NCBI GenBank assembly: GCA_963575745.1
Contig: CAUYUJ010020682.1
Coordinates: forward strand, 402,501-466,500
Source: Prorocentrum cordatum
Taxonomy: Eukaryota > Sar > Dinophyceae > Prorocentrales > Prorocentraceae
Length of the DNA: 64,000 nucleotides
Direction: 5' to 3'
Part shown: positions 21,007 to 30,454 of the stretch, in pieces
Position numbering within the stretch: position 1 is the stretch's first letter
Layout: every line of letters starts with the position of its first letter
Notes under the pieces: model-generated
The model's input: only the letters and a program-made list of their open reading frames with translations
What the model was told of the DNA's origin: nothing
Databases searched by the model: none
Position numbers and translations under genes: made by a program

Positions 21007-21290
21007 AACGTCCTCCTCCTCCATCCTGCTCGTCGTCCCCCTCGTCCTCCTCCTCTTCCTCCCCCTTCTTACCTCCTCCTCCTCCTCCTCCTCCTCTTCC
21101 CCCTCCTCCTCCTCCTCCTCCTCATGCGCCCCCTCATCCTCCCCATCCTCCTCCTCAACCTACCCGTCCTCCTCATCATCCGTCTCCCGCCCCTTCATCC
21201 TCCCCGTCACCATCACCTTCATCGTCAACAGCATCAATATCACTCGCCCTCATCATCCGCCACATCACCATCCAGCGAGAAACTGCAAGC
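21007..21290 (+). repeat. Pyrimidine-rich TCC/CATC tract
   Basis: CTCCTC repeats grading into CATCATC-like sequence between F1 and E1. Presumed intron or spacer; no gene. Confidence 0.7.
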
Positions 21291-21470
21291 GAAACTGCGC
21301 TGCAGCGCAACACATTAACACATCATGATCCGCGCGCAAACTTTCAACCGTGGTCCACGGAGAAGCGCTGCAGCGCAACTCAAACAACACGCTCAACCAC
21401 GCTCCCTCCAGCCTTTACCAATCAATCGAACCAGCATGCTTCAGCAGGCGGTCGCCGAGGCCGACCTCAC

Positions 21471-21904
21471 TCAGGTCACCTTCATCTTCTTGGCGTTCCG
21501 CAGCGAGGTCAACGCCTCGTTGAGTTTCTGCTTGGCCACGTCCGAAGCGGCGATGTCCATCTGACCCCGACCCTGCTACTCATACTCCGCATCTTCCCAT
21601 ATCATCGCCTTCCACCTCCTCCTGATCCTCCCCCCTCTCGTCCTTCTCCCCCGCTGCAGCGGGGGAGTAGCCTGCCACTCCACTCATGAACCCCATCGTC
21701 CTCTTTCTCATCCGCCTCCTCATCCACCTGCAGCTCCGCGGTGCGGATCTGCACCTGCTTCTCCGCTTTCCTGGCGTTCTTCCGCGCCTCCTTCACCTCT
21801 GCTTTAGCAGTCGCCGTCGCTCTCGCGCGGGCCTCGCGCAACTCGTCGCGACGGTCGGCGCGCGCTTGCGCTTCGAACGGCCTGTCGCAGCGGCGCGCCG
21901 CCAT
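21471..21904 (-). CDS. Family F gene, copy 1 (F1): short basic coiled-coil protein, 2 exons
   Basis: Exon 1 from ATG 21904 to ~21690 encodes DELREARARATATAKAEVK and KEARKNARKAEKQVQIR, an Ala/Lys/Arg-rich helix, then an acidic tail (DEEADEKEDDG). Exon 2 (~21565-21471) gives DIAASDVAKQKLNEALTS, LRNAKKMKVT and a stop. The intron between has a CCCGCTGCAGCGGG palindrome at 21650. F2 (47371-47012) has a similar basic helix. Function unknown; the composition suits a nucleic-acid or scaffold role. Start chosen as the first ATG of the helical segment. Confidence 0.45.
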
Positions 21905-22647
21905 TGCGAGCCCAGTGAGGAGGCGGAGGAGGTCCGTTGCCAGCACCCGCTGCAGCGAACGATGGCGGCTGCGACGCGCGAGCCAAGTGAGGAGGAGGAG
22001 GGGGAGGAGGGGGAGGAGGGCATGCCATCGGCAACGCGCAACATGAGCGAACCACAGCGCTGCAGCGCGTGACTTGGCAACAACCATGCGGGAGACAACG
22101 CTCGACATCACGAATGATGGCGCTGCCGCGCGTATCGACGAGAAACGACTGGCACTCAAGACGAGCACGTCACGCAATACATGGACACCGCGGCTGCAAC
22201 TGCACACTCACAAACGCGCCAACGCTACAACGGCACCACAAGTCTGACAGGCGCTGCAGCGCTGCATCGGAACACAACAGCACGCAATATCTACGCCACC
22301 ATCCAGGAAAGCGAGCGCTGCAGCGCTGCATCGTGATCATGATGGCGATGCAAACGTTGAACACAAAGGCGCCAGCGCTGCAGCGCCCGCATCCAAGAGA
22401 ACCCGTCAACATATTTGACTTTCATCCTCCTCGTCGTCCGTGCGAGCCGCGCGACCGCCAGGCAAGACCATCGCCACTACCGTTCATATCATCGGCCAGC
22501 GTTCCATCCAACCTCGCACTAATCCTCACCATCCTCCTCATTCCTTCTCCTCCACATGCTCATCCTCCTCATCATCCTCCCCATCCTCCTCCTCGCCCTC
22601 ATAATCCTCATCCTCACCTCCATATGCCGACAGTGCCCGTTGCGCGC

Positions 22648-24509
22648 TCACGGCTTGCCGCGACGGCCAGTGAAGTTCGGGTCGCGGCACGTGCCGCAGC
22701 CATTCGGCAGGTAGCGGCATTTGCTGCACCCGAGTGCCATTTGGCCCCGTTTGGCTGCCGCCTTGCCCTTGGGCTTGGCCTTGGCCTTGGCTTTGGCCTT
22801 CCCTTTGCCCTTGGCCTTCGGTTTGGCCGTGCCCTTGGCCGCCGTCTTGCCCTTGCCAGCGCCTGTCTTGCTCTTGCCCTTGCTCGCGCTCTTGCCCTTG
22901 CCCTTCTTGCCCTTGCCCTTGCCCTTGCCCTTGCGAGGCAGCTCGCCTTTCGCGCTGCCCGCAGCCAAGGTCTCGATCGCCTGCAGCACAGCATCATCGT
23001 CTCCGTCTGCTGCTGCAGCAGCATCTTCGTTTGGCGGCGGTGGCACTGCTGCAGCAGCATCTGGCGCCGCCGCTGGCAATGCTGGCCCAGCTGGCGAATC
23101 ACCAATCGCGGGGGGGCTCGCGGGGGGGGCTCGCCTTGGGCGCCGCAGGGCGGCGCGGGAAGAGCTGCAGCTGCAGCTCGTTGGGCGGCGATGGCGGTGG
23201 CGCAGACGCTGCCAGCATTTGCTGCATCACGGCCATCGCGTCCATGGGTTGCACTGGTGCTGCAGGCGGCGCGGAGGGTGGCCCCGATGGCGTCCATGGC
23301 ACAATGGCAGTGCTCGACTGATGCGGCGGGGTGGCAGCCCGCAAGCCCTTGTTGGTCAGCCTGAGAGGCGCGCGAGCCTTGATGGCGTTGAGACCCGCAG
23401 GCCGCTTCAGCGGCGCACGCGTAGCATGAAACCCATCATGCTCTATGCGAGGTGAACCTAAAGGACCGAGCTCACCGAAGCACCCAAGACATCCAGAACC
23501 ATCAGCGCTGCAGCGCATGACGGGGTGGCAGCAGCCTCGTAGATGCGATGCCACGTTGGCGAGGTCGCGCGTCGCATCGATCGGCGGGTCCGCATCGGTG
23601 TACGCCGCGTCGAAGATGTGATGAGGGAGCTGCCGAATAGCTGCTGTGAAATTCCAAGTCACTGTCGCCGCTTTCCCCGTCGCGCCCCTGCGGCTCGCCA
23701 GGAACTGACCCTGTAAAGGGCGACTCGTCGGGAAACCCTGACGCTGACGCGCCGCGTCGCATTGGCTGCAGCCAGTGCGATGCGATGCGTCTGCGTTAGG
23801 CGTTCCCGCCGAATCCCAAACCTTCATCTCCGTCACGATCCCGTAGAGTTGCCCAGGGTTTGCGTCTGGAAGATGCGCGCATGCCATAACGCCGCCAAGT
23901 CTTTCAGCGTGTTCTCGCTCGGAACCGTCAGGCCGATGGCACCGCAACGTTTGATCAACGCGCACACCTTCGCGACGATGCTCTGGTTGGGGTCGCGAAA
24001 TAAACCCCAGTCCTGCATGGTAGAGTCCACCAGCCGACGAATCGACGCAGGCATGCTGCAGCATGATAACATAAGTACATTTGAAACATGAACATGGTAA
24101 CATACATAAAGTACAGAACAAACAATTAAACGATACATGTGAATAACAAATCGGCGGTCCGATGTGCAAAGCACGATGGATAGCACCGCCCTGACGCGAG
24201 CGTCTGCACGCGCATCTGGAGCGCGGGCGTCGCCGTGCCCACGCGCGCGGCCAGCGCGGCGCTGAGGCGCGCCTTGTGGCTGTCCGCGAAGCCCGACGCG
24301 GTGATTCGATTCTGCAGGGTAGCTGCTTGGGCAGCCCCGATCGTCCCCAAGTTGTGAAGCTGCAGCTGCACGCTCATGGACAAGGCGGACTGGCTCTGCG
24401 CCATCGCGTCGGCGGCGATGACGCCGATCTGCGATGCGAAGAAAGCGTCGCAGCTGTCCAGGTTATCCAGGATGTGGTTGATGGGTGTGGCCGCAGCCGC
24501 GGCAGCCAT
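22648..24509 (-). CDS. Family D gene, copy 1 (D1): Lys-rich protein with Cys motif, ~5 exons
   Basis: Approximate exons: 24509-24195 (TPINHILDNLDSCDAFFASQ), 24045-23865 (DSTMQDWGLFRDPNQSIVAK, ALIKRCGAIGLTVPSENT), 23850-23535 (QLPHHIFDAAYTDADPPID), 23440-23175 (PMDAMAVMQQMLAAS) and 23090-22648. The second and third segments resemble D2 (SSDWDVLKNPKLSANRKM; ELPTDIFQSAYPDDDQPI). The last exon has a long KGKGK/AKPKAK tract and ends in LGCSKCRYLPNGCGTCR, a C-x2-C-x6-C-x2-C motif that could bind zinc. Possible RNA/DNA-associated role, unproven. Palindromes sit at the exon borders. A frame change near 23845 may be an intron or a lesion. Confidence 0.5.
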
Positions 24510-24825
24510 GATGCCCTCCGCGAGGGCGAGGGGGCGCGTGGACGCTCCGAGGGGAAGCGCGAGGGAGGGCCTCCCACACTGCGAGAGTTGAAGCACTCGG
24601 CTGCTGAGGTGGAAGAGAGGCCACAACAGTACAGATGCGCTGCAGCGCAACGATCGCATGCAATTAACGAAAACACGTGGGCGCTGCAGCGCTCAGCCGA
24701 AATCATCGTCACAAAGTAACATGAAGCGCTGCAGCGTTATGCATGCGCACCATGATGGAACGCATGGTAGTGGGCAATAGGGAGAGAGATATAGAGTGAT
24801 GGAAAGGAGAGGAGGGAGATAATGA

Positions 24826-25262
24826 GGGACACGGGGGGGGGGGGGGGGGGCGGGGGGAGATGCGAGGAGACACGGGAGGGAAGGACACGAGCGCGGGCGG
24901 GCGGGCGGGCAGGACACGGGGGGGGATGCATGATCATTTGAGGAACACGGAAGGGACGGTGCGAAAGACACGGAGGGGTGGGAGGGACATGGGAGAAACA
25001 CGGGGGGGGGCACGGAAGAGACACGGGAGGGACACGGGAGTTCGGGGGCGAGCGGGCGGACGGACGCGGAAGCGGCGCGGAGGGACACGGGCGGGAGCGC
25101 ACGGAAGGCATGTGGAGACACGGAAGGGGCACGGGAGAGACGCGGGAGAGACACGGGAGACGGATAGGTATACACGGGAGCTCGGGAGCGGGCGGGCGGG
25201 CAGACACAGGAGGGACACGGAAGGTGTCCGAGGAGGGCGCGGGACGGATTCAGGAGATGCGC
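24826..25262 (+). repeat. GGACACGGGA-type minisatellite
   Basis: Degenerate ~10-12-bp words (GGGACACGGGAG, GAGACACGGG) repeated some 25 times with G-rich inserts. A G-run lies at 24833-24850. No gene. Confidence 0.8.
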
Positions 25263-25336
25263 GAAGTGTGATCAGGAGCAAATACCGAAGCGATCTGGGA
25301 GCCTCGAAGGCAGCTGGGACATCGACAGAGGCGTGT

Positions 25337-25475
25337 CTGTTCAATAGAGGGGGCTATTGAACAGACACGGGCGTGGCTGTTCAATAGAGGGGGCTATTGA
25401 ACATGGCATGTTCAATAGAGGGGGCTATTGAACAGACACGGGCGTGGCTGTTCAATAGAGGGGGCTATTGAACAG
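25337..25475. repeat. Array of four identical hairpins
   Basis: TTCAATAG-AGGGGG-CTATTGAA occurs four times (~25339, 25379, 25409, 25449). Spacers are AGACACGGGCGTGGCTG, a short CATGGCATG, and AGACACGGGCGTGGCTG again. All four stems and loops appear identical. Confidence 0.88.
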
Positions 25476-25682
25476 ACACGCCGCTGTCAGACAGCATCAC
25501 CTCTGCAGAGGGGCACCGACGCTCTCAGATCGCTTCACCCGAAGCTCCCGTTCGACCTCAGATCAGTTATCCTGATGCTAACATCCAGCACTCCAGCCCG
25601 CCCCAACGCCCACCCACGCAGTCCCAGAACACTGTCCACACTTTTGATTTCGATGTGGGAGTGAAGCTAAGAGAGGCGCGAA

Positions 25683-25795
25683 GTACATCACGCGGCGCTG
25701 CTGCAGCAGCGTCGCGACGAGGTTGACGATGTCGAAACCGCTGTCAACTGCAAAGCTTTACGCTCGCGGCGCTGCTGCAGCAGCGTCGCGATGGC
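25683..25795. repeat. Pair of GCTGCTGCAGCAGC palindromes ~80 bp apart
   Basis: CGGCGCTGCTGCAGCAGCG plus TCGCGA is found at ~25694 and ~25773, forming a direct repeat of two palindromes. It could be the two ends of an introner. Confidence 0.7.
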
Positions 25796-25799
25796 TCGG

Positions 25800-26640
25800 G
25801 ACTGCTGAGGACAAGGCTGATGGGAGCTGGTGAGGCTGCCAGGAGGCCATGGGGGGAGCTACTCGGCGGCGCAGCGAACTGTGCTGAAGGGGGGCAGGGA
25901 GAGTGGCGAAGGGCGATGCGATGCGAGACGGCTTGCCATCTGAAGTGCCCCAGGACCCTCCCAAGTGCCCCCAAACTTCCCCGGCCAATCCAAGGCCGAC
26001 CCCTGGCGCATCATTCCAGACGAAAAAATGTCAGCGGACCAGGATGTGAACGCCGACGATGGCAGATAGATGTGATGAGGATATCGGAGCGCCTTTTTGG
26101 GCGACAGCGCGGGCGCACCACGCGATCTGGCGCACGAAAGATAACTTGGCCTAAACAAACGCATGCGTCGGCGTCAGCTACGCTCGCGAACTGATCCAAT
26201 CCACCCCCCATTGCTCCCATTGATCTTACATGTTGGGTTGCTACAGCATGTATCCTCTCACTATGCGTTCGCTGTCCCCCTCGCTCACGGGAGAGTGGAT
26301 ACCCGCTGCAGCGGGCATCCTGTCTACCGTCTCTCTCCAATGTGTCTTCACTCCCCCCCACGCTGCGTCTCCATCGTCCCCCTCGCATTCCCTATGTATC
26401 TCACGTCTCCCCCTGTCTACCTCTACTATAGTCCCCCCTCTCCCCCTGTCTACCTCTACTGCGTTACCGTCCCATTCCGTCGCCCACCAGTAGTGGAATG
26501 CTCCGCGGCCGCGCCGCAGCTCTCATGTGGCGCTCACCGCGCTCTGCAGCGCCTGCGCGTCGTCGACGTCGCATCGTCGCCTGCGCGTCGTCGACGCCTG
26601 CAGCGCCTGCGCGTCGACGGCGCGACGTAGCGCAGGCCGA
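25800..26640. other. Spacer between C' and D1
   Basis: No convincing gene. Holds a short duplicated CTCCCCCTGTCTACCTCTAC (26408 and 26441) and a cluster of CGCCTGCGCGTCGTCGACG words (26545-26625). Open frames here are Arg/Ser-rich shadows. Confidence 0.5.
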
Positions 26641-26650
26641 GCCTCCGCGC

Positions 26651-27218
26651 CTATGGATCCTGCGCGTCGTCGACGTAGGCCAACTCGGCGCCGACCCAGA
26701 CCTGTGCAGGCCCAGCGTAGAACTCCTCCGCGAGGGCGGCCGCGTCGGCGCACTCGCCCTGCAGCAACAGCTCGCAGAGCTGCTGCGCCCGATTGAACCA
26801 GCCGCCACGCCGCTGCTGATCCCCGTCGCGGACAAGCTTGCCCTTGCCACCCTTGCCCTTGTCCTTGCCCTTGCCCTTGCAAGGTGGGCCGCCGCCGCCC
26901 TTGTCCTTGCCCTTGCCCTTGCCGCAAGGTGGGCCGCCGCTGCCGCTGGAGCAGCCGAAGTTGTCCTTGTCCTCGTCCTTGCCCTTGCCCTTGCAAGGTG
27001 GGCCGTCGCTGCCGCCCTTGCCGTGCGGGGCGGCGCGCGACTTCGGCCGCGCCTTCGGCGGCGTGCTGGGCGCCCTAGGGCCTGCAGCCTCCTCGGCCGC
27101 GGGGCCCCACGGCTCGAACCCTGGCGGCGGCGCAGCAGGCGGCACCGGCCGCGTGATCGGAGCAGCCTCCTCGGCGAACTCCTCGGCGTCCTCGTCGTAG
27201 TCGAGATGCGACGCCATC
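26651..27218 (-). CDS. Family C gene, second copy (C1'): KGKGK linker and C-terminal helix
   Basis: ATG 27218. Acidic start (SHLDYDEDAEEFAEEAAP), a Pro-rich segment, then repeated GPPCKGKGKD/GKGKGKDK blocks and a C-terminal helix RRGGWFNRAQQLCELLLQGE followed by ADAAALAEEFYAG. The same architecture (Lys/Gly-rich linker then W-x3-C...L...GD...A-x2-Y helix) ends C2 and, without the linker, C1. The KGKGK repeats come from a short DNA repeat (CCCTTGCCCTTGC on +). Function unknown. The 5' side carries a TIR-bearing introner-like insert at 27256-27393. Confidence 0.5.
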
Positions 27219-27255
27219 GCTGCGCGATGCAGCGAGCGAAGCTGCAGCTCGCCAA

Positions 27256-27393
27256 GCTGCATGATGGGCTTGGTTTCCACCACCAGTGCCGTAGGTTGGA
27301 GGGAGAGGTCCTCCTCCTCCTCTTCTTTCTCCTCCTCCTCCTCCTTCTCCAACATGTGGTAGTGCTGGTGGAAACCAGTCCCATCACTGCAGC
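27256..27393. mobile_element. Introner/MITE-like element with ~33-bp terminal inverted repeats
   Basis: Arms GCTGCATGATGGGCTTGG... (27256-27290) and, inverted, GCTGCAGTGATGGGACTGG... (27393-27361) match over ~33 bp with few differences. The interior is a short TCC-rich tract. Both ends start with the GCTGCA word seen at intron ends elsewhere in the cluster. Confidence 0.65.
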
Positions 27394-27645
27394 TGAAGCT
27401 GCAATCGGGCGCGCGGGCGCGCGACGCTGCAGCGCGCGAAGTTGCAGCTGCAGCTGCGCGGAACAAAAACAGCGGCGGTGCCAACGACGAATACGATGGC
27501 GACGACGCTGACGACGATGGACCCCTGCTAACCAGTCGACTGACCCCCCACAGTAACATCACCCCGCAAAGTAACATCACCCCCAACTGAACCTCCGAAG
27601 GCCAACGACTGGATTGACCTCCCCAGGGCTGCCCCCTCAGGATAG

Positions 27646-27955
27646 GAGGAGGAGGAGGAGGAGGAGGAGGAGGAGGAGGAGGAGGAGGAGGAGGAGGAGG
27701 AGGAAAAGGGTGAGGAGGAGGAGGGAGGGGAGGAGGAGGAGGAGGGGGAGAGGGAGGAGTAGGAGAGGAGGAGGATGAGGATGGAGGAGGAGGTGAGGAG
27801 GAGGAGGAGGAGGAGGAGGAGAGGGAGGAGAAGGAGGAGGAGATGCGGAGGCAGGACTAGGAGAATGAGAGGGAGGATGAGGAGGAGGAGGATAAGGAGG
27901 AGGAGGAGGAGAGGGAGATGCGGAGGAAGGAGTAGCAGAAGGAGCGGGGGGGCGG
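27646..27955 (+). repeat. (GGA)n polypurine microsatellite
   Basis: About 300 bp of GGA/GAG triplets; Ser/Pro-rich or Glu-rich frames are artefacts. Confidence 0.9.
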
Positions 27956-27974
27956 GGCATGGGTGCCAACTGGT

Positions 27975-28337
27975 TGTCTTCCTCCTCCTCCTCCTCGTCA
28001 TACTCCTCGTCCTCGGCCTCCTTCTCCTCCTCCTCCTCATCATCATCATCATCCTGCCCCCCCTTCCCCTGCTCCGAGGTGCTGGCAGCGAGCGGTGGGA
28101 ACCTGTGAAAATGAGGGCGTTCCAGAACGTCGTCCTCAATGTCGTCGTCCTCCTGATCACCCTCCTCCTCCTCATCATCATCCTCCCTCCACCTTCTTCT
28201 CCTGCATGCACTGCTCTGAATTACGTCGTCTTTAACGCCGTCGTCGTTGTCTCTGTCGCCGTCGCCGCCGTCGCGATGCTGTCTCCGACTGAAACAGCGG
28301 TGCTGCAGCACTGACGACCGCGCGCGCGCGCGCGCGC
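27975..28337. repeat. Pyrimidine-rich spacer and (CG)n
   Basis: CCTCCTCCT and CATCATC runs (27975-28060), further CTCCTC (28155-28200), and a 20-nt CG alternation at 28318-28337 with Z-DNA potential. No supported gene. Confidence 0.7.
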
Positions 28338-28340
28338 CCG

Positions 28341-28693
28341 TCACTTCCGCGGCTTCTTCGCGACGTGGTATTGGACGGCCAGCGCAACCGCTGTCTCGCG
28401 GTCCCCGCGCTGAAGCGCTTCCCGAATCATGTCGCACACAAGCTTCCACATGCCAACCTGGTCTCAGCATCGCGCTTGCGCGCGGCTGCAGCCGCGCGCG
28501 GGGCTGGCACATCACTGGCGGCTGCAGCCGCGGCCCTCGTCGACGTCGGAGGCGGCGGTGGCGGCGGCGGCGGCGGGGGGGGGGGAGTAGCCGCATATGT
28601 CGCATCCGATGCAGCGGACTTCGCCTTCGGCGGCGGCACCGGCTCCGAGGGGGGCCGCCATGGCGGCGTCGCTGCACTCATGTTGGCCGCCAT
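28341..28693 (-). CDS. Family C gene, first copy (C1): short Ala/Pro-rich protein
   Basis: ATG 28693 gives AANMSAATPPWRPPSEPVPP, a Pro run encoded by a GGC/GGG tract, and Ala-rich sequence. The convincing end is MWKLVCDMIREALQRGD followed by RETAVALAVQYHVAKKPRK and a TGA. That end sits in another frame than the N-terminus, so an intron bounded by the two GCGGCTGCAGCCGC palindromes (~28483 and ~28518) or a frameshift is needed. Its C-terminal helix resembles the end of C1' and C2. Function unknown. Confidence 0.4.
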
Positions 28694-28784
28694 TGATGTT
28701 CTGATCACAGGTGGCTGCGAACCACATGCAATAACATAAAGCGAACATGCGGGCTGCAAGCGCGATCGAAGCGCTACATCAACA

Positions 28785-28935
28785 CGCCAGACACACAAAA
28801 TGTAAGTCAGCGCTGCAGCGCGATGCAAAACTCTGATATCGGCACGCCAGACACGCGAACGTAAGTCAGCGCTGCAGCACGATGGACTCCAAACACACGA
28901 AACGTAAGTCAGCGCTGCAGCGCCGTGAGGTCACA
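28785..28935. repeat. Three ~60-bp units each carrying a GCGCTGCAGCGC-type palindrome
   Basis: ACGCCAGACAC / GTAAGTCAGCGCTGCAGC words recur near 28790-28820, 28845-28880 and 28890-28925. GTAAGT directly before the palindrome looks like a splice donor context. Confidence 0.7.
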
Positions 28936-28985
28936 CATCGACGGCGGCAACGCGTGAGAGGCACACTCGATCGTAGTGTCGTCGT

Positions 28986-29203
28986 GCTGCAGCACGCTTG
29001 ATCATACCAACGATTCGCAATGACACCAACAGTAGCGAACATTGGGGGGATCCACCAACAATCCACAATTATTATCCCAATCCTCCTCCTCGTTCTCCTC
29101 CTCGCCCTCGTCCTCGTGCTCGTCCTCCTCACTGCCATTCTCAATCGCACTGCCGACCGTGATCGCACGCCCCAGCGATGCGGTCGACCGAGCGCGCCGC
29201 AGC
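28986..29203. other. Spacer between B1 and C1
   Basis: A GTGCTGCAGCAC palindrome (~28983), then a CTCCTC-rich tract (29080-29140). No gene recognised. Confidence 0.4.
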
Positions 29204-29968
29204 TCAGTCCGAGTCGGCCTCCTCCTCCTCCGCATCGCCCTCCGCCTCCGCTTCCATCTCCTGGAGCTCCTCCGCTTCGCAATCCTTGAGTTCGGCGGTG
29301 CACCACTTCGCCGCGGCCGCTTCAGCGTCATCCTTGCTGCAGCCGCGGCTTGTGCGGAACAGGGCCGTCCTGCTGCAACCGCAGTCTGTGCGGGCGGCCC
29401 GCCGAGCTTGGAGCCGCTGCGCCCAATAGATGCGGGCGCCGCAAGGAACATCGGTCTCGTGGCGCCGCGGGCGCTTCAGCACCGTGCTCGCCTCCGCCGC
29501 CTCCGCCGCCTCCTGAAGCAATTTGGCCCTGATGTACTCCACGCCCTTCTCGTGCAGCACCACCTGCAGCTTGTCCCTCCCCCCCCGATGAGGTGGGGGA
29601 ATGACAATCTGCAGCTCTGTTGCCTCCGTATCGCCAAACGGCGGCAGCTGCACTGTCTTGAAGCACTCGCCCACTGGAACCTGGCGGCTGGCGCGGCCGG
29701 ACCGCGTGGTCGGGCGGCGGCCTGGCTCCGCTGCCGCGAAGAGCGTCGTCGGCGCCGTTGGCCCCGACGACGCGGTGCGCTGATTTTTCAGCCACGCTAG
29801 GAACATCGCGCCTCGCAAGCCCTGAGCCTTGCCGCACGCCCACTTGCTCCAACCTGCGGTGGTCACGGTGATACACTCGCGGTCTCCGATGACCTCGACG
29901 GCCGTGACCAGCTCGCGCCCCGTGCGGTTGTCGTGCAACACGACGCAGTCGCGCTTGATCGTCGCCAT
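29204..29968 (-). CDS. Family B gene, copy 1 (B1), function unknown
   Basis: ATG 29968, about 46 nt after an SL relic. Readable segments: ATIKRDCVVLHDNRTGRELV, ITVTTAGWSKWACGKAQGLR, ELQIVIPPPHRGGRDKLQVV, LHEKGVEYIRAKLLQEAAEA, and an acidic C-terminus of Glu/Asp repeats. It aligns loosely with B2 (LSRAVKLEGIKPVWRIHKP; LKPIHPCDNLFVAYEPESLA). The Cys/Arg-rich part near 29340-29400 contains CTGCAG palindromes and may hide an intron. A recurring beta-strand/helix pattern (x-L-x-V-x-L...x-x-Y-I-R) may be a small fold, but I cannot name it. Confidence 0.5.
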   Translation of the reverse strand: MATIKRDCVVLHDNRTGRELVTAVEVIGDRECITVTTAGWSKWACGKAQGLRGAMFLAWLKNQRTASSGPTAPTTLFAAAEPGRRPTTRSGRASRQVPVGECFKTVQLPPFGDTEATELQIVIPPPHRGGRDKLQVVLHEKGVEYIRAKLLQEAAEAAEASTVLKRPRRHETDVPCGARIYWAQRLQARRAARTDCGCSRTALFRTSRGCSKDDAEAAAAKWCTAELKDCEAEELQEMEAEAEGDAEEEEADSD

Positions 29969-30013
29969 CGCGCGCGCGCGGCGCGCCGAGGTTGCAGCCC
30001 GAGCGCGGTCGCA

Positions 30014-30036
30014 CTTCAGCGCCAAAATTGCTGCGA
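30014..30036 (-). other. Spliced-leader relic upstream of B1
   Basis: The - strand reads TCGCAGCAATTTTGGCGCTGAAG with the leader core AGC-ATTTTGGC intact and two small changes on the right. It lies ~46 nt before the B1 ATG. Confidence 0.55.
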
Positions 30037-30454
30037 TGGAGCGATGAGGCAACATGTGCGCGGACGAGGTGCTCATGATGAGGTGCGCTGCAGCGCATGT
30101 GAAAGATGAAGCGAAGAGCAACGATCACATCGAGCACAACAATGATGACGAAGCCGCTGCAGCGGCATGTCTGTGGGAAAGGCTGATGTCAGCAGTCGCT
30201 GCAGCGACGATGCTGGCGCAACGAATCGTTCCGCGCGCTGCAGCGCCGTGGCAAGTATCGCACTTCGCACCAACCCGCACACTGTTTACAACAATCGGAG
30301 GGCCACGCTCGGTGCCGTCATGTGCGCTCGCCGCTCCTTAAGCCCCCTCATCCTCCTCCCTATGCCAAACCTTACCCTGCCTCCTCCTCCTCCTCCTCCG
30401 CATCACCCCTCCCTCCTGCCTCATCCTCCCGCGGGGTCCCTCTATATCGCCAGC

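Noticed and set aside
24586-24610. Possible spliced-leader relic before D1
   Set aside because: Only about eleven scattered matches with gaps; not distinguishable from chance.
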